From a virus: 64,000 nucleotides of DNA. The stretch lies in IMG/VR virus record IMGVR_UViG_3300037141_000243, positions 1 to 64,000 of that record, one strand, 5' to 3'. Both the position numbers and the translations under genes were made by a program. The notes beneath the pieces were generated by a model. The model saw only the letters and a list, made by a program, of their open reading frames with translations. It searched no databases and was not told the origin of the DNA. This document shows, one piece after another, positions 8,001 to 16,958 of the stretch. Position 1 is the stretch's first letter, and each line of letters begins with the position of its first letter.

Positions 8001-9023
8001 TTATTCGTAGGTCGCTGATAACACAGTTACAGCTTCCGGGCGGACGGCCCAGCCGGAAGAGATGCGCCATTCGGACAACACATCGATTGCGCCGCCGGGG
8101 ATGGGCGTCGGAATCTCACGCGGGGCTGCCATGTCATTGTACTGAAGGGTGCAGGCGTCGAAGCCCGGCTCCAGCTTGGCGAACTCGTTGGTGTTGATCT
8201 TGCCGCCATCCGGCTTCTGGACTTCTGGCATGGTGATGATAATGGCATCCGCACCGCCGCTGCCAGCACCGATCAGGGTGTCGTCATAGCACCACAGAAT
8301 TTCATCATCATTGGTATCCAGAACTTCCTTGACCACACCGGCGGTCGAGGTCGTGCCGGCACCCACGCGTTGGAATTGCGTAAGCTGGACGATGTTGGGG
8401 TATTCCATCTGGCCCAGATCACGCTGCGGTCCCAGGATGGTAAACTTGCGGCCAATACCCAGGGTATTGGTACGGGTCTTGATCGCAAGAATCTGGCTGA
8501 GAATGTAGAAAGCCAGTTGACCGTTGTCGTAGGTGACGATGGTATCGTTGTTAAACGCATCCGGGGGCAGGCTGACGGTGGTCGCTCCAGATGCGTGGAG
8601 CAAGCCCTCGCCGTTGGCCGGATTAAAGCCAGAGAGAAGGCCCGTGCGGGCAAGCTGGAAATGACCCTGCCGCATACCGAGGCGCTGGGCCTCGACAATG
8701 CTGACGCCCCATCGGGCGTTGGCAGCGGTATCGTGATGATCGTATTCCGCGCGCACCCGGAGCAGATAGGTGGGCGTGGATACCAGCGAGATGGTGGTGC
8801 TGATCGACGGCAGGTTGTTGTAGGCGGACTGGCCGGCAGCAACCTTGTTGCGGACGTCCATGCGTTTTACATAAGCATACAGATCGCCGTCCGACAGGCG
8901 GGTCTGCATTTCCCCGCCATAGAGAGTATCGAACGCACCGCTGGCCTGGGTATAGGGCAGGATGATCCGGGGCTCCATATAGTGGGGGCTAACGGTAACG
9001 AGGGCTGGTGCAAGACTTGACAT
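8001..9023 (-). CDS. Major capsid protein
   Basis: 340 residues, ATG 9023 with GGAGA upstream. Pattern typical of the DUF2184-type major capsid family (HK97 fold): an N-terminal arm, then RVRAEYDHHDTAANARWGVS, EAQRLGMRQGHFQLARTGLLSG, GLLHASGAT, GPQRDLGQMEYPN, and a beta-rich C-terminus. It is flanked by the decoration protein upstream and neck genes downstream. Family membership is recalled from sequence pattern, not from a search. Confidence 0.82.
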   Translation of the reverse strand: MSSLAPALVTVSPHYMEPRIILPYTQASGAFDTLYGGEMQTRLSDGDLYAYVKRMDVRNKVAAGQSAYNNLPSISTTISLVSTPTYLLRVRAEYDHHDTAANARWGVSIVEAQRLGMRQGHFQLARTGLLSGFNPANGEGLLHASGATTVSLPPDAFNNDTIVTYDNGQLAFYILSQILAIKTRTNTLGIGRKFTILGPQRDLGQMEYPNIVQLTQFQRVGAGTTSTAGVVKEVLDTNDDEILWCYDDTLIGAGSGGADAIIITMPEVQKPDGGKINTNEFAKLEPGFDACTLQYNDMAAPREIPTPIPGGAIDVLSEWRISSGWAVRPEAVTVLSATYE

Positions 9024-9036
9024 GTTTTATGTCTCC

Positions 9037-9915
9037 TTAGATCAGAATGATGGCCGCGCAACTATTCCGATTCCACGAGGCATTACCCGTAGTCGCGTTA
9101 TAGGTGACGGTCATGTTGTTGGACGAAATGACTTCCAGCACTCGGGCATTCAGGGCATGTGATGCGCCCGAACCCAAAGTCAGCGATCCGCCGGTAATCG
9201 TGGAAGCGCCCACACCTGCACCGGCATTGTAAACCACGGTTGATCCCGTAGTGCCGGCCAAAGCGGTAAACGTGCCATCAAGGCCCGCGTACGAACCGGT
9301 ACCTGTCAGGGCTGACACAATGATCGAATCGCCGGGACCGAAAGCAATCGGGGCCGACATGGTCAAGGTAACAACGCCAGTCGTGTTATTGTAGGTACCG
9401 GAGCTGATGGTCAGCGTGCCCACGTAAGGAACAAGGAGCTGATTGACCAGGTCCCAGCTTACATTCGGGTTGATGACGCCGGTTTCGAGATCGACCAGGG
9501 TTGGATCGCAAGCCACCGCGATGCGGGCGTTGGAGCCGTAGCGGTAGAAGTTGACCATCCCGCCAGAGCCCACCAGACCCACTTCCGAGGTCGGGGTGGT
9601 AATGGCGGAGTAGTTCTGATCGAAGACCGAGAAGCCGGTAATGGCCGCTACGGTCGTCGCCCGGATGATGGAATTCCCCAGGGCGGTATTGAACGGTCCG
9701 CCTGCTGAGACCGGCTGGGAAATGTACTCGGTAATGGCAACGCCGCCCCACATGGGGAGGGTTTCGGTGCTTGCCAGGATACCGCCGGCAAGCTGATAGC
9801 GGACAGCGGGATCGCCGTAAGCCGTGCCCTGAATGACGCCGCCGGTAGACGGATTCGGAAATGAACCCGCTGCATTGGTCGTCAGATTGGGCTGAATGTT
9901 GATAGTCGCAACCAT
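9037..9915 (-). CDS. Head decoration / structural cement-like protein with inserted beta domain
   Basis: 292 residues, ATG 9915. Gly/Ser/Thr/Asn-rich. Residues 1-165 form the core (DPAVRYQLAGGILAS, YISQPVSAGGPFN, FYRYGSNARIAVACDPTLVD), in the position where phages of this type place a capsid decoration or cement protein. Residues about 167-248 are a beta domain with the same landmarks (SGTYN, GTGS, GTF, TITGG) as residues 78-157 of the tail sheath. It lies between the scaffold-like gene and the capsid gene. Confidence 0.65.
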   Translation of the reverse strand: MVATINIQPNLTTNAAGSFPNPSTGGVIQGTAYGDPAVRYQLAGGILASTETLPMWGGVAITEYISQPVSAGGPFNTALGNSIIRATTVAAITGFSVFDQNYSAITTPTSEVGLVGSGGMVNFYRYGSNARIAVACDPTLVDLETGVINPNVSWDLVNQLLVPYVGTLTISSGTYNNTTGVVTLTMSAPIAFGPGDSIIVSALTGTGSYAGLDGTFTALAGTTGSTVVYNAGAGVGASTITGGSLTLGSGASHALNARVLEVISSNNMTVTYNATTGNASWNRNSCAAIILI

Positions 9916-9928
9916 GATTTTGTTCCTC

Positions 9929-10786
9929 TTAGTTCAGGGTGTTGTTGCCGTTGGGCCGGGCAACAATACGTGCCTTGCGACCCGGACCGGAGAATGAACC
10001 CATCCAATCCTTCGAACGACCGTAGAAGGTGCTGATCTCACGACCGGTCTTGTCGCGATTCTTGATTTCCCGCAGGACACCAACCGGGATGTCCGTGGGA
10101 TTCAAAGCCACGCCCATGCTGTCGGACATGATCTGGTTTTCCGCGATGTCAAAAGCTTCGTCGCTCTTGATGGTATCCAGATCGACGCCTTTCCAGACCG
10201 CGCTGTGCTTTTTCAGATCGGTCGTGACACGGCGGCGGTACGCAAGTAGGGCCTCGCCGTCCAGGAAGCGCGGGGCTGCATCGCCAAACGCTGCGTAGAC
10301 GGTATCAAACTTGGCCTGGCTGGCGATGAGCGAACGGTAATCCGCGTCGGAGCGGGGAACCATGCGGGCCTTGAGGGAATTGATTTCAGCCATAAGGGCG
10401 GCGGAGTCAGCCTTGGCCTCTTCCTTCTTTTCGTCCTCGGCATCGGCTTTTTTGTCGGCCATCTTTTCCTCTTTGTCGTCTTCAGCGTCAGCCTTTTCTT
10501 CCTTGTCGTCCTCGGCATCGGCTTTCTTGCTGTCCTTGCGGGCTTTCTTGTCCGCAGCAACACGCTTGGGTTCATCCTCTTCCATGTCCTCGTCGGCGTC
10601 GGGCTTGGCCTTCTTCATGTCCTCGATGGAGTCCATGCGCCCGTCCATTGCGTCCATGCGTTTGCTAAGGCTGTCCATCGCAGAGCACGCGCTGTCTACA
10701 CCTTTCAAGATTTTGTCGAGCATCTGGCCGCCATCCGCGTCCGCCTTCTCGGCATTCTCTTTGTCGGCATTATTAACGTCTGCCAT
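9929..10786 (-). CDS. Scaffold-like head morphogenesis protein
   Basis: 285 residues from the ATG at 10786 (GGAG about nine bases upstream). Residues 20-140 are extremely charged, with repeated KADAEDDKEEK blocks and an amphipathic helix (DSLSKRMDAMDGRMDSIEDM), typical of scaffolding coiled coils that are removed on capsid maturation. The C-terminal 150 residues are a compact domain (EALLAYRRRVTTDLKKHS). In some related phages such a region appears, as I recall, as the C-terminal part of the DUF2213 prohead protease; here the protease is a separate gene upstream and a GIY-YIG gene lies between them. Confidence 0.6.
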   Translation of the reverse strand: MADVNNADKENAEKADADGGQMLDKILKGVDSACSAMDSLSKRMDAMDGRMDSIEDMKKAKPDADEDMEEDEPKRVAADKKARKDSKKADAEDDKEEKADAEDDKEEKMADKKADAEDEKKEEAKADSAALMAEINSLKARMVPRSDADYRSLIASQAKFDTVYAAFGDAAPRFLDGEALLAYRRRVTTDLKKHSAVWKGVDLDTIKSDEAFDIAENQIMSDSMGVALNPTDIPVGVLREIKNRDKTGREISTFYGRSKDWMGSFSGPGRKARIVARPNGNNTLN

Positions 10787-10881
10787 TGTATTCGTCTCCT
10801 TGGTTTGAGTGGTATTCCGCAAATAGTAATGGGTCCGGCCAACAAGTGCGGGCAGGCTGGTCCGGGTTAGGAAAAGTAGAA

Positions 10882-11715
10882 TTAAATAGCGGCTTGTTTG
10901 TTCTTCTTGGCGCGTCTTTTATTAGACGCGATTACCGCTGCGATTGTTCTGGCACGCGTAACAGGGTCAGACATTCGATCTTTAGCTGCTTTGCGATTAA
11001 TTTCTGTTTGTTTTGCGCGATAAATTGGATCGGCCCAATTCTTGTTATTGCGTTTTGTAGTAGCTTCACGCGCTGTAGCCGGCGGGGGTCGCCCATACAT
11101 CGGACTATTCTTTCCAGACATCGAAGCCCGGTATGCTTCATCCGCCCAAAGTTTCTTAGCGGCTTCGCTTGGTTTGCTGCTTGCCAAGCGGCCCCGGCTT
11201 ATACTGTCGCGATGCTCTTGGGTAATTGGTATACCTTTCCTTGGGGAAGGCTTACCTTTATTCCACGCAGGAATACCTTTCTTCCCCGCACTAATAGCAG
11301 CACATTCTTCCAGGGAGCGTTTACGACCTGTTAAGGAAGCTCGTCTTTTTTCATTGGTTTCTTTTGAAGGAATATGACCGGACATACCCTCACCACCATC
11401 AGTGAGATTAGCCAAGCGGCCCGTACCGTTATTAATCCTACCAAATTTAAGAATTAGTATGGATTCATACGCAAGGGCGTCTCTTTCCAAAAGACGCCCG
11501 CGAATAATTTTTCTTGGTACAAACCCCAATTCACGGATACGTTTTCTTATTGCATTTCGCTTGCGGATATTGGTGCAATGCTCATCAACATTTTCAGCGG
11601 CGGAGAAGTTTATACGACGACGCTGCCCTTTTCCAATATAAAAAGGATCAAGCATTTTTACATCCCGGTAAAGACCGTAAACGTAATATATTCTTTTTGA
11701 AACCTTAACTTTCAT
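10882..11715 (-). CDS. GIY-YIG homing endonuclease 2
   Basis: 277 residues. GIY-YIG domain: YYVYGLYRD then PFYIGKGQRRRI, RKRIRELG and YESILILKFGRINNGTG with the catalytic Glu, ending ANLTDGGEG. The C-terminal two thirds contain NUMOD3-like DNA-binding repeats (AWNKGKPSPRKG, SGKNSPMYGRP) and a basic helix. The ATG overlaps the stop of the NUDIX-protease gene as ATGA, so it is translated by coupling rather than from a leader like the other two GIY-YIG genes. It is inserted between protease and scaffold-like genes. Confidence 0.88.
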   Translation of the reverse strand: MKVKVSKRIYYVYGLYRDVKMLDPFYIGKGQRRRINFSAAENVDEHCTNIRKRNAIRKRIRELGFVPRKIIRGRLLERDALAYESILILKFGRINNGTGRLANLTDGGEGMSGHIPSKETNEKRRASLTGRKRSLEECAAISAGKKGIPAWNKGKPSPRKGIPITQEHRDSISRGRLASSKPSEAAKKLWADEAYRASMSGKNSPMYGRPPPATAREATTKRNNKNWADPIYRAKQTEINRKAAKDRMSDPVTRARTIAAVIASNKRRAKKNKQAAI

Positions 11716-12842
11716 CGTGAGCGGGTTACCACGTTTTTAGAGTGAATATGTAAAAGAGTAAAGGCACGACCAAGCTGTCGATCATTATAAAGTGGACGAC
11801 TTTCCTCTTCAACAGCATCCGCAGCAATCTCTTGGTTAAGAACACCAACAGGATCGCCACCTTTATCCCAGACCCCGGCGCGAACGACCGCAATATGATC
11901 GTAAAGACTTGGCAAGCCCTCAATCAACAGTTTGCTACCATCTTCCAATTCAACGGTATTGTTAACCGTGGGATCGCGGAAGACGACACAGGGTGATGTA
12001 GATAATTGTTCATCCCGCATCATGGTGGCGGCTTCGTCATCGTAAATGGCGATGATGCCCCAAACCTCCTGCTCGACCTCTTTCAGGTAAGGCAGCACGG
12101 TTGTCCCGATGATGCGGTCGGCAAATTCCTTGCTATTCAAAAAGCCCTTCTTAGGGTGCTCCATGATGACTGGCTTACCATTACAGCGGGCCAAGAATTC
12201 AGGGGTCATGTAAAGGGCGGGATCGCGCCAGACAAATTCCTTGTGCTTGTGGCGGTAGGCAACCCCGGTTCCTGTAATACGAATGGCAAAGAGCCACATG
12301 TTGTCGTAATGCTGCGGGCTTGTAAGTCGACCATCGGCAATGGCCTGGGCCACCCCGGTCTCGTTCATGGTAAGACGATCAATCGCAATCTGGCAGCCTG
12401 GATGTAAAGGCTGGGGCGGGTTATTCAGTGGTGCCCAGCACCAGCCTACATGTTCCCCGTCCAGCTTTACCATAAACTCATCATCGACCTGCTGTATAAA
12501 CGTGGTGAAGTCCGTCTGTTCCTGGGGCGGGGTCGCAACGAGCGGGGCTGTGGTGGGTTGTGGCGGGCTTTCCAGGGCTGCTATGGGGGCAGGGGCCGGA
12601 ATAGGGCTGGCAAGGGCCTGTGGGGCGCTAATGGAGCGGGTCCAAGGGGTCAAATCCCCCTTGGGGATAGAACCACATTCCTCTTTGGCTTCGCGGACAG
12701 CGCATTCCTCTAGGGTCTCATCGCCTTCCTGCTTGCCGCCGGGGAAGCACCAGTAACCCGGCATGTCGCCTTTGTCAGAACGCTTTAATAGTAAGCAGTT
12801 GCCGTTGGGCGCGATGAAGAGGATTCCGGCGGCGGTAATCAT
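11712..12842 (-). CDS. NUDIX hydrolase - prohead protease (DUF2213-like) fusion
   Basis: 376 residues. Residues 1-90 form a NUDIX domain with a complete box: G36, E42, R50-E51 and E54-E55 followed by G57. A Pro/Ala-rich linker (about 75-110) leads to a second domain with CNGKPVIMEHPKKG (candidate catalytic His), DEQLSTSPCVVF (candidate Ser) and DHIAVVRAG, as in DUF2213-type phage prohead proteases. Such proteases cleave scaffold and capsid during maturation. The role of an attached NUDIX hydrolase, which normally cleaves nucleoside diphosphate compounds, is unclear. Start ATG overlaps the upstream stop (ATGA). Confidence 0.72.
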   Translation of the reverse strand: MITAAGILFIAPNGNCLLLKRSDKGDMPGYWCFPGGKQEGDETLEECAVREAKEECGSIPKGDLTPWTRSISAPQALASPIPAPAPIAALESPPQPTTAPLVATPPQEQTDFTTFIQQVDDEFMVKLDGEHVGWCWAPLNNPPQPLHPGCQIAIDRLTMNETGVAQAIADGRLTSPQHYDNMWLFAIRITGTGVAYRHKHKEFVWRDPALYMTPEFLARCNGKPVIMEHPKKGFLNSKEFADRIIGTTVLPYLKEVEQEVWGIIAIYDDEAATMMRDEQLSTSPCVVFRDPTVNNTVELEDGSKLLIEGLPSLYDHIAVVRAGVWDKGGDPVGVLNQEIAADAVEEESRPLYNDRQLGRAFTLLHIHSKNVVTRSR

Positions 12843-14017
12843 TTACCCCAAGCATCCAAATCTTTACGGCTGAATTTGTCATTCAGAATTTGGCTGATCA
12901 AATCGGATTTGGATGACCCTTTAGTATCGTAAATGCGGTGATTGCGCTTGACCTCGCCTTCAAGGTATTGGCGACTGGCCGCCTTGAGTTGTTTGTATTC
13001 TTTGTCAATGTCCGCTGGTTCGGCGTCCGCCCCAATCCGCAGCCCGACGCGAGCTTTGACCTTGGTATCGGTGCTGTCGCCACGGGCAGCAACATGCCTT
13101 ACAGAATACACACCCCCAACCTTATCAATTCGATTACCACGATTGGCTTCCTCCTTAGCTGCCTTTTCAGACGAATACCGTTTTGACCCATTCTTATTGT
13201 CGTTGGGCGACTCTTTATTACGGTAATCAATTACCCAGTATTCGGGGTCAGCAGCATCGGCCCTCGCCTTCAAGCTATCGGTGCGGTCCAGTATCTTACG
13301 CAACTTTTCGCCGTCCGGCTTAACCGCATCATTCCGAAAGGAATTAACCGTTTTCCACTTTCCAGCTTCTTTATCGCCCATCCGTTCGTGAGCGATTCGG
13401 ACAGCATCTTGTTCGTTTGTGGCCCTGACGCGATGTTCTTTACGGTCATCACCCTTTGATAAAGTAACAGTCCAAGAGCGTAGGGCTGCGTCCGGCCTGG
13501 GACCGATGCCAGGCTTTTCCGCAATGCCCTTGACCACGCCGGCTGTCGTCTCGCTGTCGGCTTTACCGCTATTGACAATCTTTTCGTATTCTCTGATACG
13601 CTTTTTTATTGTGGTAATACGATCAGGATCTTCTTCGCCTATAAGCTCTTTCTTTAGGCGAGCAATAGAGGCTGACGGATTTGGTTCCGCATCCGCCCTA
13701 GCCGCTACCGCTTGCAGCTTGTCGATCTTGGCGTTGATCTCGCGGATGTAATCGTCGTAGGTCCATTTTTCAGGGCCTTGGACCTTGCGCTGTTCGGCCC
13801 TCACCTTGGTCAGCTCATCGCGGAGCATGGACAAGGATCGCAGGGCGGCATCGGTGGCGTCGTCTTTAGTAGAGCCTTTGGCAGACTTCTCAGCCACCTT
13901 AGCTTCAGCATCATAGCCCCTTTGCCACTCCCCGTTAGCCTTGGACCCGGCAGGATGCGGATTGCTTTTGGCCTTGCCAGACTTCCACGCGTCCCGTCCT
14001 GAAGCAGTTTCAGACAT
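12839..14017 (-). CDS. Large hydrophilic protein of the head operon, unknown function
   Basis: 392 residues from the ATG at 14017 (AGGAG ten bases upstream; an in-frame TTG six bases further up is too close to the ribosome site). N-terminus SETASGRDAWKSGKA, then long Lys/Glu/Arg-rich helices (LSMLRDELTKVRAEQRKVQ) and two short alpha/beta repeats. Residues about 174-200 (SWTVTLSKGDDRKEHRVRA) look like a small beta-grasp unit. Probably virion-internal or a morphogenesis factor. Family not recognised. Confidence 0.6.
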   Translation of the reverse strand: MSETASGRDAWKSGKAKSNPHPAGSKANGEWQRGYDAEAKVAEKSAKGSTKDDATDAALRSLSMLRDELTKVRAEQRKVQGPEKWTYDDYIREINAKIDKLQAVAARADAEPNPSASIARLKKELIGEEDPDRITTIKKRIREYEKIVNSGKADSETTAGVVKGIAEKPGIGPRPDAALRSWTVTLSKGDDRKEHRVRATNEQDAVRIAHERMGDKEAGKWKTVNSFRNDAVKPDGEKLRKILDRTDSLKARADAADPEYWVIDYRNKESPNDNKNGSKRYSSEKAAKEEANRGNRIDKVGGVYSVRHVAARGDSTDTKVKARVGLRIGADAEPADIDKEYKQLKAASRQYLEGEVKRNHRIYDTKGSSKSDLISQILNDKFSRKDLDAWGK

Positions 14018-14023
14018 GTACAA

Positions 14024-14146
14024 TTAACTCCTTATACCGGATACATACTTCATCAGCTTTTCCCAAAAGGATAACGGGGGCGGGGGCGGTTTCATTGGTA
14101 CGGGCGCAACGACGGGCTTGCGCTTCTTGGGTTTAGGTTTGGTCAT
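14024..14146 (-). CDS. 40-residue proline-rich basic peptide
   Basis: Short frame with ATG at 14146 and TAA at 14024-14026. It begins MTKPKPKKRKPVVAPVP, has five consecutive prolines, and ends LSFWEKLMKYVSGIRS. Its last codons contain the AGGAG of the next gene, a typical tight phage arrangement. Upstream GGCAGG is a weak ribosome site. Coding is plausible from the fit between neighbours; function unknown. Confidence 0.4.
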   Translation of the reverse strand: MTKPKPKKRKPVVAPVPMKPPPPPLSFWEKLMKYVSGIRS

Positions 14147-14165
14147 GCGTAAGCCTGCCGCCCGG

Positions 14166-16955
14166 TCACGGCGCTACGTCGTAGGCGTACCGCGCCCCGA
14201 CGATATAATTGCTTGAGTTGTGGAGCATCGTTGCAACATAACCGGCGTAGGTCTTGGTGTTTGCGTATCCGAGTTGTGAAGCCCCAGCCAAGACGCCAAA
14301 CGGGTAGCAGGTATAGTCCACTGACGCAGTCAGTCCGACTCGATACCCACCATTAAACTGGTCAATAGCAAGCGCGTCTATCATAGCTTGGGTTAGGGCA
14401 GCCGTGTTGTACCCCTGGGCATACATTGTGATCGGACTTCCAGAACTACCCACTGTCTGAGAGGTGTCTACGGTGTAAGTCCCGACTTGCCCTAACGGAG
14501 AACCCCCCTGCGTAGTAATATGCGTACCGATTGTTACACCCGCCCCAGAAAGCGGCCCGGGATTGATGCTGCCAAAGAATGGCGCGCTTGCCCCAAACGT
14601 AGCACTTGCGGCTGCAAGTTCAGACGCATCAGTAGATATGGCGGTTACAGTTAACGTCGTCCCACTTATGTATCCTGTGAATACTGAGCGGCACAGCGCG
14701 GCTTTATTCCAGTGATAAACTCCCCAGGCTCCAGTAGTCGAAGCATCTCCGGCAGACTGTAAGTAATAATCTCCCGCAGGCAACAATCCGTTACGCGGGG
14801 GCGGTCCGAGGTCTTGATAGAGATAGTCGTTGGCTAGGAAGTAAGGACCACAGTATGCCACGGGCCAACCCGATGTTCCGTTCGTTCTCCAAAGCGTGTT
14901 GTTTAGCGCAAAGGCGAACAACGTAGTAAGACCTGTCGAGACTCCAGCAGTCGTCTCAAGAAGCTGCCCGAGCATCATAGAGGTATTGAAATAGTCATTC
15001 TGCCAGTTCTCGTTCTGTCCTAGCCGTCCTATGTTTCCAGAGAACGCCGGGAAAACGTTGGCCCCGGTCACTCCGGGCTGTGTGATGAAGATTTCTGTAA
15101 AATACGCACAGTTACTTTTCAATAAGGTTAGAAACACCGAGGACGGAAGAAGCCACGCAGGAACCGCACCGTATGTCTGCTCGTAGGTATGGGTGACAAA
15201 CCAGGCGTTGATGAGGGATCGAAAGGCCCAAGCTGCGTCGCGCGTTATTTGCGGTTGTATGACAGGACTGTTCCCAAAGCCGAAGTGGTTAAAATTTCCA
15301 TATAGACTATAAAAATTATAATACTGCGTCTCCATGAAGCCGTCATTGCAATCTTTTTGGGCAGCTTCTATAAAACACGGGTCCCATGTCGCCAAAGCTG
15401 CGATACTTGCAGTATTCGGATAGTGACTCTCATCCATAACTACAGGACTGAGAACTATCGTATCCATGGACTGGCTAGTAATGGGGCTGGGATATCCAAA
15501 TAGGCCATCTATTGCGTATGTACCGATCCCGCCAGGCGTTCCGCTAAGTTGGCTTAGTATCGATCTGCTTTGGAGGGCACCGTTAGGAAATTGCTGGTAA
15601 GGCCCAACAACACCGGAGGCAACGGCGGTTACATTCATCACGCCTGATTGTGAGGACATTGTACAACTGGTTAGATTTCCGGGATTGGCCGCGCCAGACA
15701 TTTGGAACGTCGCTCCAGGAGAGCCGCCAGGGGTTCCTGTTAGCTGGCTGACGATTGTGACGCCAAAATAAATAGTATTTGTTCCGTCAGACCCGGTTAT
15801 ATAATCCCCCGGCCAGAGTGTGCCAGTAATGCCAGACCCCATTATCATAGTGGTGCCAGAGGTCGTGCTTCCGCTGAATGCCCCGGCAACCTCGGCAGTA
15901 AAGATTGCGGCGGCGGGTGAGTTGCTCGCGAGCCACCCGATGCCCTTAACAAAAGGGGTAAGGCCACCTTGACCGTAAGCCCCGTAAGAGTTTGCCCCCG
16001 GATAGGTCGTTAAATTTATCAGTGTATCCCCAGATGACGTCTCATCTCGATACCAATTCGGGATGGCATTTGACCCTTCAGCCCAGTCAAGAAACGCATT
16101 AGCGTAAGTTACGCTTCCGTATGTCGGAGAACCAACACCGCTTGGGTTGATGAGCCACTGGCCCTGAGACTCGGAAATAGCCCCGAGGTCATCGCGTTCG
16201 CCGGTGGCCCCCATTGCCGGATAAATCCCGGCGAGGCTCATCGGGCCGGTGTAAACAACAGGACCACCAGGGCCACCTTTACCTGGGTCCCAAGTGGAAC
16301 CAGAACTGTTGTTCGTGAACGGGTAGGTGATCCCAGTGTAGGGTGTCTGGCTCATTGGGAGATGCCAGCCGTTACTCATTATCGTAGCCGGGGTGTTGGC
16401 TATCGGACGGCGTGCCGACTGATACCGCCAGCGTGTCCACCAATAATGGACAGGAACATTCTGAGTCAGAATTGTTGTGCCATTTTTCTTTAAGACAACG
16501 CTGTATGCGTAACTGACGCTTGGATCATAAATTAAATTATAGGGGCTACCGCTGAAGGCGGTCCCGAACTCGACCATGAGTTCAATTCGACCAGAATATG
16601 CTGGGCTTGCTGCGTCCGGATTGAAGTAAAGTCGGAGGGGACACCCGGCCACCATCAGCCGGTAGTGGTGCATCGTGAAGCTCGGCCCGACGAAATCCCC
16701 GAGGTTCGTCGCGCTCGCCATGTCGAAGGTATAGACACCCCCGCCATTTGCCGGAGCCATCGTAACCGTAGCGACAAGGCCGCCAACAGGAAAGCCGACC
16801 GGCGGGATAACACCCATGTTAAGGGCCTTGACCGGCTTAGGCATTGCCGTGCAGGAGACGGCAAGCGCGAGCCCCACCATAAACCTCCTGCGCGATGGGT
16901 TTGTGCCGTCTGCCGCAATGGTAGTGGCCAATAATTTCGCGCGATATTTAGTCAC
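14166..16955 (-). CDS. Large exported virion protein with Tat-type signal (tail fibre region)
   Basis: 929 residues. The N-terminus has a twin-arginine export signal: SRRRFM at residues 21-26, a hydrophobic core VGLALAVSC, and a likely cleavage after VKA (residue 44). The mature part is Gly/Ser/Thr/Tyr-rich, with an N-terminal beta region, three inserted short repeats of the form LSGTPGGxGTY (around residues 410, 470 and 820), and a middle helical region with many Trp/Tyr (YYNFYSLYGNFNHFGFGN). No known hydrolase motif was identified. It is first downstream of two further exported proteins. Export of a fibre-like protein is odd because tails assemble in the cytoplasm. Confidence 0.65.
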   Translation of the reverse strand: MTKYRAKLLATTIAADGTNPSRRRFMVGLALAVSCTAMPKPVKALNMGVIPPVGFPVGGLVATVTMAPANGGGVYTFDMASATNLGDFVGPSFTMHHYRLMVAGCPLRLYFNPDAASPAYSGRIELMVEFGTAFSGSPYNLIYDPSVSYAYSVVLKKNGTTILTQNVPVHYWWTRWRYQSARRPIANTPATIMSNGWHLPMSQTPYTGITYPFTNNSSGSTWDPGKGGPGGPVVYTGPMSLAGIYPAMGATGERDDLGAISESQGQWLINPSGVGSPTYGSVTYANAFLDWAEGSNAIPNWYRDETSSGDTLINLTTYPGANSYGAYGQGGLTPFVKGIGWLASNSPAAAIFTAEVAGAFSGSTTSGTTMIMGSGITGTLWPGDYITGSDGTNTIYFGVTIVSQLTGTPGGSPGATFQMSGAANPGNLTSCTMSSQSGVMNVTAVASGVVGPYQQFPNGALQSRSILSQLSGTPGGIGTYAIDGLFGYPSPITSQSMDTIVLSPVVMDESHYPNTASIAALATWDPCFIEAAQKDCNDGFMETQYYNFYSLYGNFNHFGFGNSPVIQPQITRDAAWAFRSLINAWFVTHTYEQTYGAVPAWLLPSSVFLTLLKSNCAYFTEIFITQPGVTGANVFPAFSGNIGRLGQNENWQNDYFNTSMMLGQLLETTAGVSTGLTTLFAFALNNTLWRTNGTSGWPVAYCGPYFLANDYLYQDLGPPPRNGLLPAGDYYLQSAGDASTTGAWGVYHWNKAALCRSVFTGYISGTTLTVTAISTDASELAAASATFGASAPFFGSINPGPLSGAGVTIGTHITTQGGSPLGQVGTYTVDTSQTVGSSGSPITMYAQGYNTAALTQAMIDALAIDQFNGGYRVGLTASVDYTCYPFGVLAGASQLGYANTKTYAGYVATMLHNSSNYIVGARYAYDVAP

Positions 16956-16958
16956 GGG

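Noticed and set aside
10213-10808. Open frames on both strands over the scaffold-like protein
   Set aside because: Shadows of a Lys/Glu/Asp/Ala-repeat region.
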